A stretch of 64,000 nucleotides of DNA, from positions 62,001-126,000 of the forward strand of contig WMKK01000010.1 of assembly GCA_012295225.1 (NCBI GenBank), read 5' to 3'. The translations under genes were made by a program, and so were the position numbers. The notes beneath the pieces were generated by a model, which worked only from the letters and a program-made list of their open reading frames with translations, had not been told where the DNA came from and ran no database searches. This document shows positions 1-10,453 of the stretch, in pieces (positions within the stretch are counted from its first letter, which is position 1; the number at the start of each line of letters is the position of its first letter). Source of the DNA: Ostreococcus mediterraneus (taxonomy: Eukaryota; Chlorophyta; Mamiellophyceae; Mamiellales; Bathycoccaceae).

Positions 1-1
1 G

Positions 2-2347
2 CTTTCTATCGGTGCGTTGCCGACGACGGAGGCGGAAATCGGGGCGTTTGAGGACTTTACAGGATACCCGACTGGGGCGTTGTTAAACTACGTGTCGTGG
101 AGCCCGGATGGGACTAAAATAGCCTTCACGGTGCGATCGAGCGGCGAGGCTGGGCAACCTCCGCGAGGACCACCCACGCTATGGATTGCCGACGCCACAA
201 CGCGGCAGTGCAAGGTGTTGCTATCGACGAGAAAATTAAACACAATTTTTGGCAGCTATAGTTGGTTGAACGACGACACCATCGTGGCGTGTTGTATACC
301 AGAAAATCGAGGTCCAGAGCCGACGAGACCAGAGACGCCGTTTGGTCCTAGAATTCAAGGTAATAAAGGTGGAGATGTTCGACAAGCGCGAACGTACGCG
401 GATTTATTGAAGGATTCGCACGATGCGGAACTGTTTGATTATTATTGTAAGTCTGAATACGTCGCCGTGGATGTCAAGACGGGGAACGCAAAGCCTTGGG
501 GAAGCGCCGGAGCGCGCCTTTACACGCGATGCGACCCATCGCCGGATGGTAAGTTCGCCATCATTGAGACATTGGAACGACCGTACTCGTACTCGGTGCC
601 GTGTGGTAGATTCCCAAAGAAGATTTGGATCGCCGACGCGAATGGCGTGCCAGTGCGAGAAATCGCAAATTTACCGCTCGCTGAGGACATTCCCATCGTG
701 CACAACGCCACGAGACAAGGACCCCGGGCGGTAAATTGGCGCCCCGATAAGGTGTCGGAGCTATACTGGACTGAGGCGCAAGACGGTGGCGATCCACGAA
801 ACGAAGTATCCCCGCGAGACGTCACGTACGCAGTGGACATGTCCGAAGATGTCGTCGCAGCGCCAAAGGTTATGTTCCACACCGATTACCGTTACGGCGG
901 TGTCGCTTGGGGCGCTGATGACTTTGCAATCTTGTATGAAAGCTGGTACAAGACGCGCACGTCTCGCGTGTGGGCCACCAAACCTGGAGACGCCGAACCA
1001 AACTCGACAAAGCGCATGTTGTGGGAGCGCGACTACGAAGACAGTTACAACAGTCCGGGATCCTTTGTTACACGCCGAACGGAAGACGGTTCATACGTGC
1101 TCGCACGCGTGATTGGACCTACACCACTAGGAGAAGGCACCGCGAGCGGGCCTGGAATGAAGTTATTACTCGAAGGCGAAGGCGCGAATCCCGAAGGTGA
1201 CAAGCCATTCATCGACTTGTTTGACGTGGACACGGGCGCAAAACATCGATTGTGGGAAAGCAAGCCTCCGTATTTGGAACGACCAGGGAGTTTAATCAGT
1301 GACTATGGCGGTCCTGAGGAAGCACCCATTACGTTAGACACGATGCGTATTCTCTTTTCGCGTGAGAGTCCGTCGGAGAATTCGCAGTACTTTAGCCTCG
1401 CCATGCGCGCCGACGGTCAACCCGGCGCGGAGACTCGCATTTCAGATTTCCCGCATCCGCATCCTGATCTCAAGGATTTACCGAAAGAGATCATCAAATA
1501 CACGCGAGATGATGGTGTGGAATTGAATGCGACGCTGTATACGCCACCTGGATACGACGCCGCGCGCGATGGCCCGCTTCCCATGCTCATGTGGGCGTAC
1601 CCGCGCGAGTTTAAAACCAAGGAAGCCGCGTCACAATTACGGGATTCGCCGTATCGCTTCACCGGCATCGGCCCATCGAGCGCATTGGTGTGGCTCGCGC
1701 GCGGATACGCCGTTTTAGATGGACCAGCGTTACCAATTATCGGTGAAGGCGAAGGCGTAGAGCCGAACGATACGTACGTCGAACAACTCGTCGCCGGCGC
1801 TCGAGCGGCGGTGAACGAAGTCGTCCAGCGCGGCGTCGCCGACGCCGACCGAATCGCCGTCGGTGGTCATTCCTACGGCGCATTCATGGCGGCCAACTTA
1901 CTTGCTCACGCGCCAGATTTATTTGCGTGCGCCATTGCACGAAGTGGCGCGTATAACCGCACGCTCACACCTTTTGGTTTCCAAGCCGAAGAGCGCACGC
2001 TTTGGGAAGCGCCAGAGACGTACAACGCCATGTCGCCGTTTATGAATGCGCATAAGATTAAGAAACCAATTCTGTTGATGCACGGCGAGGAAGACACGAA
2101 CAGCGGAACGAATGTCATTCAATCCGAGAGGTTTTTCGCCGCGCTCAAGGGTAATGGAGCCGAAGTGAAATTGGTTATTTTGCCTCACGAGTCGCACGGC
2201 TATCGCGCATACGAAAGCATCAATCACATGCTCGCGGAGACGTCAGAGTGGTTGGATACGCACACGGCACCGGGGGCGAAGAAAGCACACGAAGCGCGAG
2301 TCGCCACAGCAGCTGAGGAAGCGTCGGCAAAGAAATCTCAAGAGTAA
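2..2347 (+). CDS. CGEP: Glutamyl endopeptidase, chloroplast CGEP type (peptidase S9D), 5' partial
   Basis: Serine peptidase of the prolyl-oligopeptidase fold that cleaves after glutamate; plant homologues are stromal and degrade peptides left by other plastid proteases. Seen: a long amino-terminal beta-propeller-like region and a carboxy-terminal alpha/beta-hydrolase domain with the nucleophile motif GGHSYGAFM, an acid in HGEEDTN and the catalytic histidine in HESHGY. The reading frame is open to base 2 and the first in-frame methionine-like codon is only TTG at 17, so the true start and any transit peptide lie left of the window. About 780 residues are present. The gene converges on the IWR1-like gene with a gap of about 70 bp. 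The family call is firm; plastid location is inferred from plant homologues. Confidence 0.88.
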   Translation, partial: LSIGALPTTEAEIGAFEDFTGYPTGALLNYVSWSPDGTKIAFTVRSSGEAGQPPRGPPTLWIADATTRQCKVLLSTRKLNTIFGSYSWLNDDTIVACCIPENRGPEPTRPETPFGPRIQGNKGGDVRQARTYADLLKDSHDAELFDYYCKSEYVAVDVKTGNAKPWGSAGARLYTRCDPSPDGKFAIIETLERPYSYSVPCGRFPKKIWIADANGVPVREIANLPLAEDIPIVHNATRQGPRAVNWRPDKVSELYWTEAQDGGDPRNEVSPRDVTYAVDMSEDVVAAPKVMFHTDYRYGGVAWGADDFAILYESWYKTRTSRVWATKPGDAEPNSTKRMLWERDYEDSYNSPGSFVTRRTEDGSYVLARVIGPTPLGEGTASGPGMKLLLEGEGANPEGDKPFIDLFDVDTGAKHRLWESKPPYLERPGSLISDYGGPEEAPITLDTMRILFSRESPSENSQYFSLAMRADGQPGAETRISDFPHPHPDLKDLPKEIIKYTRDDGVELNATLYTPPGYDAARDGPLPMLMWAYPREFKTKEAASQLRDSPYRFTGIGPSSALVWLARGYAVLDGPALPIIGEGEGVEPNDTYVEQLVAGARAAVNEVVQRGVADADRIAVGGHSYGAFMAANLLAHAPDLFACAIARSGAYNRTLTPFGFQAEERTLWEAPETYNAMSPFMNAHKIKKPILLMHGEEDTNSGTNVIQSERFFAALKGNGAEVKLVILPHESHGYRAYESINHMLAETSEWLDTHTAPGAKKAHEARVATAAEEASAKKSQE

Positions 2348-2418
2348 AAGTCTATTAAGCCAGATCGATATTAGTTTGTTAGCAGCTCTCATTTGTTTAA
2401 AAAATTTGTACTACGTCG

Positions 2419-3450
2419 CTAAAACTCGTCGTCCGAGTGTCTATAATTCCTGAAACTTCCATGATCGTCATAATCGTCGTCACTTTCGGTGTCTGGGTAG
2501 TCAGCGCCGTAATAATCTTCGGCGTTTGAGTCCGAGTCGCCGTAATCGCTGTCGGCGTCGAAATCTCCTCCGTCATCTTGAAAATCCTTGACACGAATGA
2601 CTGGTAAAAACTCACCGTCGTGTTCCTCTTCGGCATTCGCAGGCGATGTATCGTCAGCACTGTTGTCTTTATCGTACACATACACGTCGTACACCCAATC
2701 ATCATCGTCGTCGCCGGCGTCGGGGACGCTCGATGTCGGCGGCGGTAAAATCGGCGCCGCGCCGGTTTCGCTCAAATATTCCCGCACCATGGGCATATAA
2801 TTACACATCAACACCGCCTCTGCTTCCTCCGCAGCGCGTATCTCATCCTTACCGGTGTGTGCGTTACCAAACCTATCGTAAAGCACGTCGTACACGCGAA
2901 CATCTTCACCAGATTTCAAACGTTTCCCGACGTACCGTTCGACGTCTTCTCTCCTCGCGGCGGCGGCGGCGTCATCACCTTGGGTTTCCCCACTCTCGCG
3001 CGAGCGCTTACCGTTCGACGTAAACGCCCACAACGACCCATCTTCGACGTCATCCGCGCTCACCGCGCTCGCGACGCGTGCAAACTTTCGCCTTCGAGTC
3101 GTCTTTGTCGTCGCCCTCGTCCCGCGCGTCCCACCTCCGTCCTCGTCTTCACCACCCTCGTCGTCATCCTCATCGTCACCGAGCGTCGCGTACGGCGTTG
3201 CCGCACTTCCACCTTCGAGCACGGCGTCGAGCGCCGCCGCGAGCGCCGACGCACGCCTCCTCTGCGCCTCTCGAATCCCGCGCGCGTCGTAATCACCATC
3301 ACCATCAACATCACCCCCACGTCCACCGCCACCCCGCGTCGCCGGCGCAATCTCCAACACCAACGCCCGCGCCGACGCACACGATCGTTTTCTCTTCACC
3401 CTCACCACCGTCCGCGCGTCGTCACCGACGTCATCGCGCTCGACAGACAT
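2419..3450 (-). CDS. IWR1/RDM4-like RNA polymerase II nuclear import factor
   Basis: A 343-residue, very acidic protein. The amino end carries RTVVRVKRKR followed by an ALVLE segment, as in plant RDM4/DMS4 and animal SLC7A6OS proteins. The Iwr1-type motif DDDWVYDVYVYDKD lies about two thirds along, followed by a long Asp/Glu/Ser tail. The family escorts assembled RNA polymerase II into the nucleus, and in plants also serves Pol V-dependent silencing. An upstream in-frame ATG at 3558 exists, but the methionine at 3450 is preferred because family members place the VRVKRKR block close to their amino end. Low-complexity acidic stretches make short-range alignment weak, so the call rests on the two motifs and their order. 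Confidence 0.72.
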   Translation of the reverse strand: MSVERDDVGDDARTVVRVKRKRSCASARALVLEIAPATRGGGGRGGDVDGDGDYDARGIREAQRRRASALAAALDAVLEGGSAATPYATLGDDEDDDEGGEDEDGGGTRGTRATTKTTRRRKFARVASAVSADDVEDGSLWAFTSNGKRSRESGETQGDDAAAAARREDVERYVGKRLKSGEDVRVYDVLYDRFGNAHTGKDEIRAAEEAEAVLMCNYMPMVREYLSETGAAPILPPPTSSVPDAGDDDDDWVYDVYVYDKDNSADDTSPANAEEEHDGEFLPVIRVKDFQDDGGDFDADSDYGDSDSNAEDYYGADYPDTESDDDYDDHGSFRNYRHSDDEF

Positions 3451-3705
3451 AAAGTCAATCGGCGCGTCGCCGTCTGACGCTTCACTTTTCACCGCGCGAT
3501 CGCACCCCGACGCGTCGCGGGGAACACTCACACACACGCACACGCCGCGACGACGCACGACGACGACGACGACGACGTTGTACTATATTTTCACCTCTCG
3601 CGCCCGGCGGCGCGACGACGCGACGCGACGACGCGACGCGACGACGTGGTGCGACCAAAAAGCGCACGCGCAGTCAACATCACCTTTTGCGACGCCGCAT
3701 CGCCG

Positions 3706-3744
<39 letters not shown>

Positions 3745-3772
3745 GAACGAGCGCAACGCATCGTGCGTCGCG

Positions 3773-5224
3773 ATGTACGCCAGGCGTCAGGGCGCATGCG
3801 TCGATGGTGACGACGCCATGGATACCGATGACCGAGGTCGCGCGCGCGATGATGATCTCCATCACCGACGTCAACGTGTCGACGCACAGCGCGGCGCTGT
3901 CGCGCGGATGACGTCGCGGCGGCGCGGGATGTCGCGAACGCACGCGTCGTCGTCGATCGAGGCGCGCGACGGGGCGTCGGACGTCGCGACGCATCGCGCG
4001 CAGCGTCGGAAGCGCGCGAGCGGGGGGCAGGAGCAGGAACAGTATACTGTTTACCCATATGAACATGAAACGTCGGCCAAAGTGGCGGCGCCGGCGAGAA
4101 CCACGGCGTGGTTGGGGCGACACGCGTTCGACGTCGATGCGAGGTACGAACCGATAAAAACGATTGGGAAGGGTGCGTACGGCGTGGTGTGCTCGGCGCA
4201 CGATCGAACGAGTGGGAAGCGCGTGGCGATTAAAAAGTTGGCGAATTGTTTCGATTCGACGATCGAGGCGCGACGGGCGTTGAGAGAGTTGCACTTGTTG
4301 AGACGGTTGACGCACGAGAATGTGATTGGATTGGTGGATGTGATGATGCCTGCGAACGAGCGTGGGGAGATGAATGATGTGTACTTGGTGTATGAGCTCA
4401 TGGATACGGATTTACATCAGATTATAAAGAGTAAGCAAGAGTTGTTGGATGAGCATTGTCAGTACTTTGTGTATCAGATTCTTCGCGGGTTAAAGTACGT
4501 GCACAGCGCCAAGGTTTTGCATCGGGATTTGAAGCCTGCGAATTTGCTGTTGAATGCGAATTGTGACTTGAAGATTTGTGATTTCGGATTGGCGCGAAGT
4601 GCGGTGGAGCGAGGGAGGATGATGACGGCGTACGTCGTCACTCGATGGTATCGCGCGCCCGAATTGCTGTTGAATTCAGAAGAGTACGCCGCAGCGATTG
4701 ATATGTGGTCCGTGGGATGCGTGCTCGCAGAGATTCTCGGCCGCGCGCCGTTGTTTCCGGGGAAGGACTTCATTCACCAGATGCGATTGATTATCGAAAC
4801 CTTGGGCTCGCCTGAAGAACACGACATGAACTTTATGACGTCGATGTACGCCAGACGTTACATCCAAAGCTTGCCGCGCAAGCCCAAGGTTGATTTCGCG
4901 CAATTATACCCCAAAGCCAATCCTCTTGCGATTGATTTGTTGGACAAAATGCTCGTGTTCAATCCGGAGCGGAGAATCAACGTTGACGACGCGTTGGCGC
5001 ATCCATACTTGGCGTCGTTGCACGATCCCGCCATGGAGCCGACGCACGCGCACGACCCGTACGACCCATGCTTCAATCTCAAGTCGTTTGACGAGCCCGA
5101 TGCGCACATTCCAGACGAACACCTACGCCAAGCTATTTATCACCAGTTTCAAGCGTTCAAGGCGGATCACATCGCGACGCATAGCGCGCCCGCGCCTTCG
5201 GCACCCGTTCCCATTCCACGTTGA
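3773..5224 (+). CDS. MAP kinase with an atypical T-A-Y activation loop
   Basis: Serine/threonine kinase of the MAPK group. Seen: glycine loop [14 protein letters not shown] lysine, catalytic [17 protein letters not shown], activation loop [19 protein letters not shown] insert and the LASLHDP carboxy-terminal docking-like segment. It reads like a plant group A/B MAPK, but the dual-phosphorylation motif is TAY (residues about 285-287) instead of TEY or TDY. The codons at 4625-4633 are clear. The amino terminus is uncertain: ATGs at 3773, 3818 and 3908 are all in frame, and the first 130 residues are low-complexity basic sequence. The neighbour upstream is divergent. Substrates cannot be told from sequence. 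Confidence 0.9.
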   Translation: MYARRQGACVDGDDAMDTDDRGRARDDDLHHRRQRVDAQRGAVARMTSRRRGMSRTHASSSIEARDGASDVATHRAQRRKRASGGQEQEQYTVYPYEHETSAKVAAPARTTAWLGRHAFDVDARYEPIKTIGKGAYGVVCSAHDRTSGKRVAIKKLANCFDSTIEARRALRELHLLRRLTHENVIGLVDVMMPANERGEMNDVYLVYELMDTDLHQIIKSKQELLDEHCQYFVYQILRGLKYVHSAKVLHRDLKPANLLLNANCDLKICDFGLARSAVERGRMMTAYVVTRWYRAPELLLNSEEYAAAIDMWSVGCVLAEILGRAPLFPGKDFIHQMRLIIETLGSPEEHDMNFMTSMYARRYIQSLPRKPKVDFAQLYPKANPLAIDLLDKMLVFNPERRINVDDALAHPYLASLHDPAMEPTHAHDPYDPCFNLKSFDEPDAHIPDEHLRQAIYHQFQAFKADHIATHSAPAPSAPVPIPR

Positions 5225-5456
5225 CGCAAAGTCTCTGTGCCCAGCGCGTCGTACCACGGCAAGCGCGGGTGGGCCCGTTTACTCGCACGGTGCATTTAAT
5301 CGTTCAGAAAGTTGTAATAATCACGACGAAGACTGTTCATAGGCGCGCATGCGCAAAATCTATGTCGATGGCATCGACACTGACTCGGTGCCGTCGTCGG
5401 GACAAAGAACAACATAAAGCCATCTTGCCTCACTCTGTCGCACGCTTGACGTCTCG

Positions 5457-6311
5457 ATGACGTCTTCGCGCGCGCCACGCCCGTGGACGACGGCGATACA
5501 GACGCTCGTCATCGTCGCTTCGACGTCCGCGGTGGCGCTGCACGCACTCGCCAGGCGTCGTCGTCGCGCGCTCGCGCAGCTCGAGCTCGCCAGCGGCGCG
5601 GCAGCGGTCGTTTCAAGCGACTCGACGACGGCGTCAGCGGTAACGAACGTGCTCGTGCTCACCGCGCACCCGGATGATGAATCGTATTTTTTCGCGCCGA
5701 CGATTCAAGCGTTGAAGCGCTGCGAGAACGCTCGTGTGCACTTGTGTTGTTTGAGCAATGGGGACGCGTACGGCGACGGGGAGACGCGTAAAGCCGAGTT
5801 GCTGCGCGTGAAGGAGATGTTCGCGCTCGATGCGCTCGTGGTCGTGGATACGGAGGACTTGCGGGACGGAATGACGACGGAATGGCCGAGCGAGACAATA
5901 GGGGCGGTGTTGGATGCGTATTCGGAGGGCGTAGCTTTTGATTACATAATCACGTTTGACAAAAAGGGTGTTTCGGGACACGTGAATCACACCGCGACGT
6001 ATGAAGGGACAAAGGCGTGGCTGGCTAATAAACGCGCAAATGCATCGGTCGATGATGAGCAAAAGATTCCCGAGGTGTGGGTGCTGGAATCAACCAACGC
6101 CGCGCGCAAGTTGAGCGGTGTTTTGGACTTTACGACTTCCTTGGCAGAGTCGTTTATCGATAGCAAAGACCGCGTGCTTTTTCCGAGTCCGAATCCTTTA
6201 GAAGTCATCAAGGCGTGCAGATTGCATAAATCACAATTCGTGTGGTATCGCAAGCTTTTCGTGGTGTTTTCAAGGTTTACGTATATGAATACGTTGCGAC
6301 GAATGGACTAG
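5457..6311 (+). CDS. PIGL: N-acetylglucosaminyl-phosphatidylinositol de-N-acetylase (PIG-L)
   Basis: Second step of GPI-anchor synthesis: removes acetate from GlcNAc-PI on the cytosolic face of the endoplasmic reticulum. Seen: one amino-terminal membrane segment at residues 12-30, followed by arginines; the metal-binding LmbE motif HPDDE at residues 71-75; a second metal and catalytic block GVSGHVNH; then the conserved SPNPLEV-like segment. The length of 284 residues is normal for the family. A single exon starts at the first ATG after the in-frame stops. It converges with the U-box/WD40 gene. Confidence in family and step is high. Confidence 0.9.
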   Translation: MTSSRAPRPWTTAIQTLVIVASTSAVALHALARRRRRALAQLELASGAAAVVSSDSTTASAVTNVLVLTAHPDDESYFFAPTIQALKRCENARVHLCCLSNGDAYGDGETRKAELLRVKEMFALDALVVVDTEDLRDGMTTEWPSETIGAVLDAYSEGVAFDYIITFDKKGVSGHVNHTATYEGTKAWLANKRANASVDDEQKIPEVWVLESTNAARKLSGVLDFTTSLAESFIDSKDRVLFPSPNPLEVIKACRLHKSQFVWYRKLFVVFSRFTYMNTLRRMD

Positions 6312-6416
6312 CCAAATGTGAGCGCAGACGATAATTAATATGAATAAGAAAAGGGAAAAAGGCAAATTTACAACAGAACGGACGGAGCTAATACGTTTTA
6401 TGGTACTACGCGCGAC

Positions 6417-8174
6417 TCAGACCCATCCATTCGCAACTGATCTATTGGGCGTCCAGTTCTTTGGGTCTTCAATTGGCAGACGCCAAAAACCAATGGAGCC
6501 ATCATATGATCCGCTAAAAACTGTCGATGCGGAACAACCAGCGCTAGTAAGCACGCGAACTGCGTCGTCGTGCGCCTTGAACACGCCGACGCATTCGAAT
6601 TCGGTGTCTGGTTGCACGCCCCAAAACCTCACGGTTGTGTCGTACGAGCCAGACACTAAGTGACCGCCCATGACGCAAAGCGCCAACACCGCCTCGGTGT
6701 GCCCCGTGATAACGTGTTTGCAGCTAAAGTTTCCGAGGTCCCACACGCGAATCTTCTTATCCCATGATCCACTGTAGAGGTAGCGAGCGTCGACGGTCAA
6801 GACTCTGACATTGTCAGTGTGCCCCTTAAGTTCGTGCACGCATTCGAGCGTCTCCGCGTTCCACACGCGAACATTGGTGTCGTCTGAACCGCTGAACACG
6901 AAGGGCCCAATCGCGCGCTCTGATCCCCTCACTTGTTGTCGCGGATAGCACGCTAATGCTCGAACCGCTCCGCGATGACCTTTAAGTGTTTTCACTAAAT
7001 CGCTCCCGGCTGACGGGCCGACTTCTTGTGAGAAACCAGGCCACACGCACACGCGCTTGTCATATGAGCCGCTAAAGATGTAGTCATTCACGGAGACTAA
7101 CGTACGAACTGGCCCAGTATGTCCCCGAAGAACTTTGAGAAGCGTGAGCGACTCGATGTCGTACGCACGAATGGTGTGGTCGTAGCTCGCGGTGTACAGC
7201 GTGGTGTCATTGTACACTTGAAGTGCTCGAACTGCATCAGTGTGCCCTGGAAGAGACGTGATTCGTCGATACGTCGTCAAATTCCACACTCGAACAGTGC
7301 AATCATAAGAACCGCTGAACAACTTGTCGTGTTTGACGCACACCGCCAAACACAACACCGGTCTCGTGTGTTCTTCGAGCACTTGCACGCATCTTCGGCT
7401 CGCTATGTCCCAAGCTCGAATGGTTTTATCCGCAGATGCGCTAAACAACGTCGTGGGCGTGGTATCAACGCCCCAAACGATTTCATCGTGACCATCCGCG
7501 ATGGTGTACACAGGATGGTCGGTGCTAGCGTCTTGCATAGCATCCTCGCTGGCGCCCTGTTCGGGTGCGCTCGTGGACACTCCGCCGGCAAACGCCGCGA
7601 TGTCGCTACTCTGACGCAAAATCTCCACCGCCGCCTTTTGCTGAAGCGACGCGAGTGGTCTCAAGGCTGATACATCAGCCGGCGCCCAAGCCGTGATCGC
7701 GGTGCGAATCGCATGATTGGGAATAAGCTCCAAGTGACGCAACCGCGCTCCCGTTACCGGGCACGTTCGATGTCCTTGATCCCACCATCGCTGAATGGCT
7801 GGTCTATCGTACGTATGCCCCGTGGCAATCATCACCGGATCTTGCATTAACTCCATCGTAATCGGGCATTGAAAATGCACGGGTATTTCAAGCGACGAGA
7901 GCGCCGCGGCTGGAGATTTCGCCCCTTCGCCGCCCCCTCGCTCGCCTCGCGCCGCGCTATCCGGACTCTCCTCCCCGACGCGCTCGCGCACGTCTGTCCC
8001 GCTCGCATCACGCACTAAACAATCCATATCACATTCTTCTTCATCAGAACGCGCAGGATTGGCGCCCCCAGCGACGCCGTGTCCATCACTCGCTCGAGCG
8101 TCTTCAAACGCATCCTCTGAATCCGAGCCGCGCCTCGACGCATCCATAGCGTCCGCGTCACCGCTCGTCGCCAT
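6417..8174 (-). CDS. U-box / WD40-repeat E3 ubiquitin ligase
   Basis: A 585-residue protein. The acidic, serine-rich first 90 residues are followed by a U-box (starting IPVHFQCPITMELMQDPVMI, with TYDRPAIQRWW and TCPVTG), then seven or so WD40 repeats filling the carboxy half (repeated GHTD..VR and SGSYD/SASYD units). The U-box binds the ubiquitin E2 and the propeller would hold the substrate. This is not PRP19, which has a coiled coil between U-box and propeller. Land-plant U-box proteins usually carry ARM repeats or kinases instead. The longer frame to 8261 begins with TTG, so the ATG at 8174 was chosen. The substrate is unknown. Confidence 0.88.
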   Translation of the reverse strand: MATSGDADAMDASRRGSDSEDAFEDARASDGHGVAGGANPARSDEEECDMDCLVRDASGTDVRERVGEESPDSAARGERGGGEGAKSPAAALSSLEIPVHFQCPITMELMQDPVMIATGHTYDRPAIQRWWDQGHRTCPVTGARLRHLELIPNHAIRTAITAWAPADVSALRPLASLQQKAAVEILRQSSDIAAFAGGVSTSAPEQGASEDAMQDASTDHPVYTIADGHDEIVWGVDTTPTTLFSASADKTIRAWDIASRRCVQVLEEHTRPVLCLAVCVKHDKLFSGSYDCTVRVWNLTTYRRITSLPGHTDAVRALQVYNDTTLYTASYDHTIRAYDIESLTLLKVLRGHTGPVRTLVSVNDYIFSGSYDKRVCVWPGFSQEVGPSAGSDLVKTLKGHRGAVRALACYPRQQVRGSERAIGPFVFSGSDDTNVRVWNAETLECVHELKGHTDNVRVLTVDARYLYSGSWDKKIRVWDLGNFSCKHVITGHTEAVLALCVMGGHLVSGSYDTTVRFWGVQPDTEFECVGVFKAHDDAVRVLTSAGCSASTVFSGSYDGSIGFWRLPIEDPKNWTPNRSVANGWV

Positions 8175-8752
8175 CGCGTGCGTCGAATACACACGCTGTT
8201 GGTTCGTTCTAACGCCTCCACCGATCAAGGCGCGCGTCACTCGCGCACCGCGTCCGTGCAACGCGCGCGTTTTAAAAAGCTATAGATCGCGTCACGCGTA
8301 ATTCGTGTTCAACGTCCTGCGCGCTTTACGCGATCCCTGTGCGCTCGCTCGCGCGTGCGTGCGTGCGAGCTGGCGAGTGGGTCGTGGGAAATCTCGCGCG
8401 CGAGGCGTGCGCGCGAAAGGCGACGCGATTCGTCGACGTCGCGCGATGGACGTCGACGCGAGCAATGCCGCGCGGGTGGCGGTGCGACGCGTCGTGCTCT
8501 CACGCGCTCCCATACTATGTATCCCAATGTGGTATGTATGTTCAATATCTTTACTTACATAGTATTCTTGGGTCTACAATACGTAATGTGTCTATATGCA
8601 TGGGCTTATGTGTGTCTTTCGAAATGTGAACATTTTTCTCGCATTGAAAGTTTTGTATGCCTATCTCTTGAACGTCTGTTCGTATCGCTCGAGACGAGAG
8701 ACCTCAAGGCGTTCGAGAGACGCCGCGCGCGTCATCTCACGCCGCGCGCGCG
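8175..8752. other. Divergent intergenic region between the U-box and GT49 genes
   Basis: About 580 bp without a convincing gene. The half next to the U-box gene is GC-rich; 8513-8690 is strikingly AT-rich and contains a small inverted repeat listed separately. Open frames here are short, overlap on several frames and resemble no family. It most likely holds the two divergent promoters and 5' leaders. Confidence 0.5.
8512..8565. repeat. Inverted repeat with 10-bp perfect arms
   Basis: ATACTATGTA at 8512-8521 is mirrored by TACATAGTAT at 8556-8565, with about 34 bases between. It lies in the AT-rich middle of the divergent gap. It could form a cruciform or be a pair of sites for one factor. 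Confidence 0.5.
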
Positions 8753-10357
8753 ATGGGGGCGAAAGAGCACGCGCGAGCGCGACGCGCGCGAGTCGGCGCG
8801 CGCTGCTGTCGCGCGTGTCCGTCGACGTTGGCGTGCGCGTCGTCGGCGTGCGTCGGTGCGTTGGTCGCGCTCGCGCTGCTGTGGTGTGGGACATCCGAGC
8901 GCACGGAGCGTGCGAGCGGCGCTCGAGCGCACGAAGGAACGACGAGCGCGAGTGTGCGCGCCGAGGATGTGTGCTTGTTTTCTCCCGCATCGTTCGAGCG
9001 TTTGACCAAGACGTTACCGAGGCTCGCGTCGACGTGGCGTGGGGCGATTTCAATAGCGGTGGTGGTGGACATCGCCGCGGAGCCTAGACGAGCGCTTGAG
9101 CTCGCGCAAATCGCGCGAGATGTTGAGGGTAATCGCGCGCGCGTGGTGATCAGTGTTGTCGAGGCGCTCGAGGAGTTTAATCGTCCGGGTGAGCCAAGGT
9201 TTCCGGTGAATATGCTCAGGAATGTTGCTCGAGAGGCGTGCGTTGAGCGCTTGGGGGCAAATTTCGTGCTCATGCACGACATTGATTTTGAGATCTTTCC
9301 AGACGCACCATCGGACGATCTCTTACGAGATATCGTAGACATCTTGCAGCTTGACCATCCTCGTCGCGCGCTTGTCGTGCCGGCGTTCCAGCTTCACAGC
9401 CTGTTCGCGCAACGACTCAACGCCAAGCGGGACGCGATTATCAACGCTCGAAAGTCCTCCATGCGGTCGGACGCGGATATCGACGCCATCATCGACCGAC
9501 ATGTCACAGAACACGGATCGGTATCGTCGTCATCACATAGTATGGCGCTGTATGAAAGTTTTGTCGAACGTGATGCGCACAAGACGTCCATACCCGCGCG
9601 ACGCTCGTTAAATTTGACGTTGCCGTATTCGACGAAGGAACGGCTGAAACGCTTGGTGCACGAACGTCGTCTCGCCGATGGATTTCAGCTCAACTACTTT
9701 CCCATCGCCCATCGGCCATCCAATTACACGAGATGGTTTGCAAACGAGAGCAACGCACCGTATCGCGTGGCGACGCACAAGCATCCGTACTACTACGAGC
9801 CGTATTTGATTCTTCGAGCCGACGCGGCATTACAATTCGACGAATCTTTCGTGACGTACGGCTTCAATAAAATCAGCTATGCGCACGAGCTTTCGGCGGC
9901 AGGGTTTGAATTCTACGTCACCAAAAATGCATGGACTGTGCACACGAACGTACACGCCAGTCGCGCCATGGAGAACTCTGTGGGTAAAGATTTGGAGCGG
10001 TGTCAAAAGCATTCGGCGCGTAGCAATGATCATAGAATAGCTCGCATCGGGCATAGCTGTATACCAGCGTTCATTCGACGTCTCGAATGTGCGTATGGAT
10101 TCACCTTGAACGATGTCGAGTTCAACGGTGATCCGAGCGCCCCTCCTCCTAGTGATTTGATGCTCCGTCTGGCGAGCGATGAAAACATTGTGTGTTTCGC
10201 TGGTTGCGTGACGGATTTAGAAGACGCGACCAGGACGCCGTCAAGCGTCATCATTCGTGGGGGTCGTTTTGTGGACGTTACACAAGGCTCAGACGCGCGG
10301 CGGCGGAAAAGAGGGTTGTGCGAGCGCTTCGATGCACATCTCGTCAGTGAAGAGTAG
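8753..10357 (+). CDS. GT49-family glycosyltransferase (LARGE/B4GAT1-like), Golgi type II membrane protein
   Basis: A 534-residue protein with a short basic cytosolic end and one hydrophobic anchor (residues about 35-48, VGALVALALLW), then a lumenal catalytic region. GT49 hallmarks seen: metal-binding HDIDFEIFP in place of the usual DxD block, PAFQLH, and YEPYLILRADAALQFDESFV followed by YGFNKISYAHEL and a late HTNVHAS segment. Animal members transfer glucuronic acid or xylose onto O-mannosyl glycans; what the algal enzymes make is not known. Start chosen at the first ATG that gives the signal anchor. The carboxy end is basic and low in homology. It converges with the MYB gene. Confidence 0.8.
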   Translation: MGAKEHARARRARVGARCCRACPSTLACASSACVGALVALALLWCGTSERTERASGARAHEGTTSASVRAEDVCLFSPASFERLTKTLPRLASTWRGAISIAVVVDIAAEPRRALELAQIARDVEGNRARVVISVVEALEEFNRPGEPRFPVNMLRNVAREACVERLGANFVLMHDIDFEIFPDAPSDDLLRDIVDILQLDHPRRALVVPAFQLHSLFAQRLNAKRDAIINARKSSMRSDADIDAIIDRHVTEHGSVSSSSHSMALYESFVERDAHKTSIPARRSLNLTLPYSTKERLKRLVHERRLADGFQLNYFPIAHRPSNYTRWFANESNAPYRVATHKHPYYYEPYLILRADAALQFDESFVTYGFNKISYAHELSAAGFEFYVTKNAWTVHTNVHASRAMENSVGKDLERCQKHSARSNDHRIARIGHSCIPAFIRRLECAYGFTLNDVEFNGDPSAPPPSDLMLRLASDENIVCFAGCVTDLEDATRTPSSVIIRGGRFVDVTQGSDARRRKRGLCERFDAHLVSEE

Positions 10358-10453
10358 AGTACGTGTCAGTAAAAATCTGAGAAAATATGAAAATTTTTCG
10401 TTATTACAACAAAGATGAGTGGGTACAGGCTACAATTACGATGCTAAACGAGG

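Noticed and set aside
5381-5456. ACTGAC before the PIG-L gene as part of a 5' UTR intron
   Set aside because: No fitting AG acceptor with a GTRCG donor upstream; PIG-L reads complete from its own ATG.
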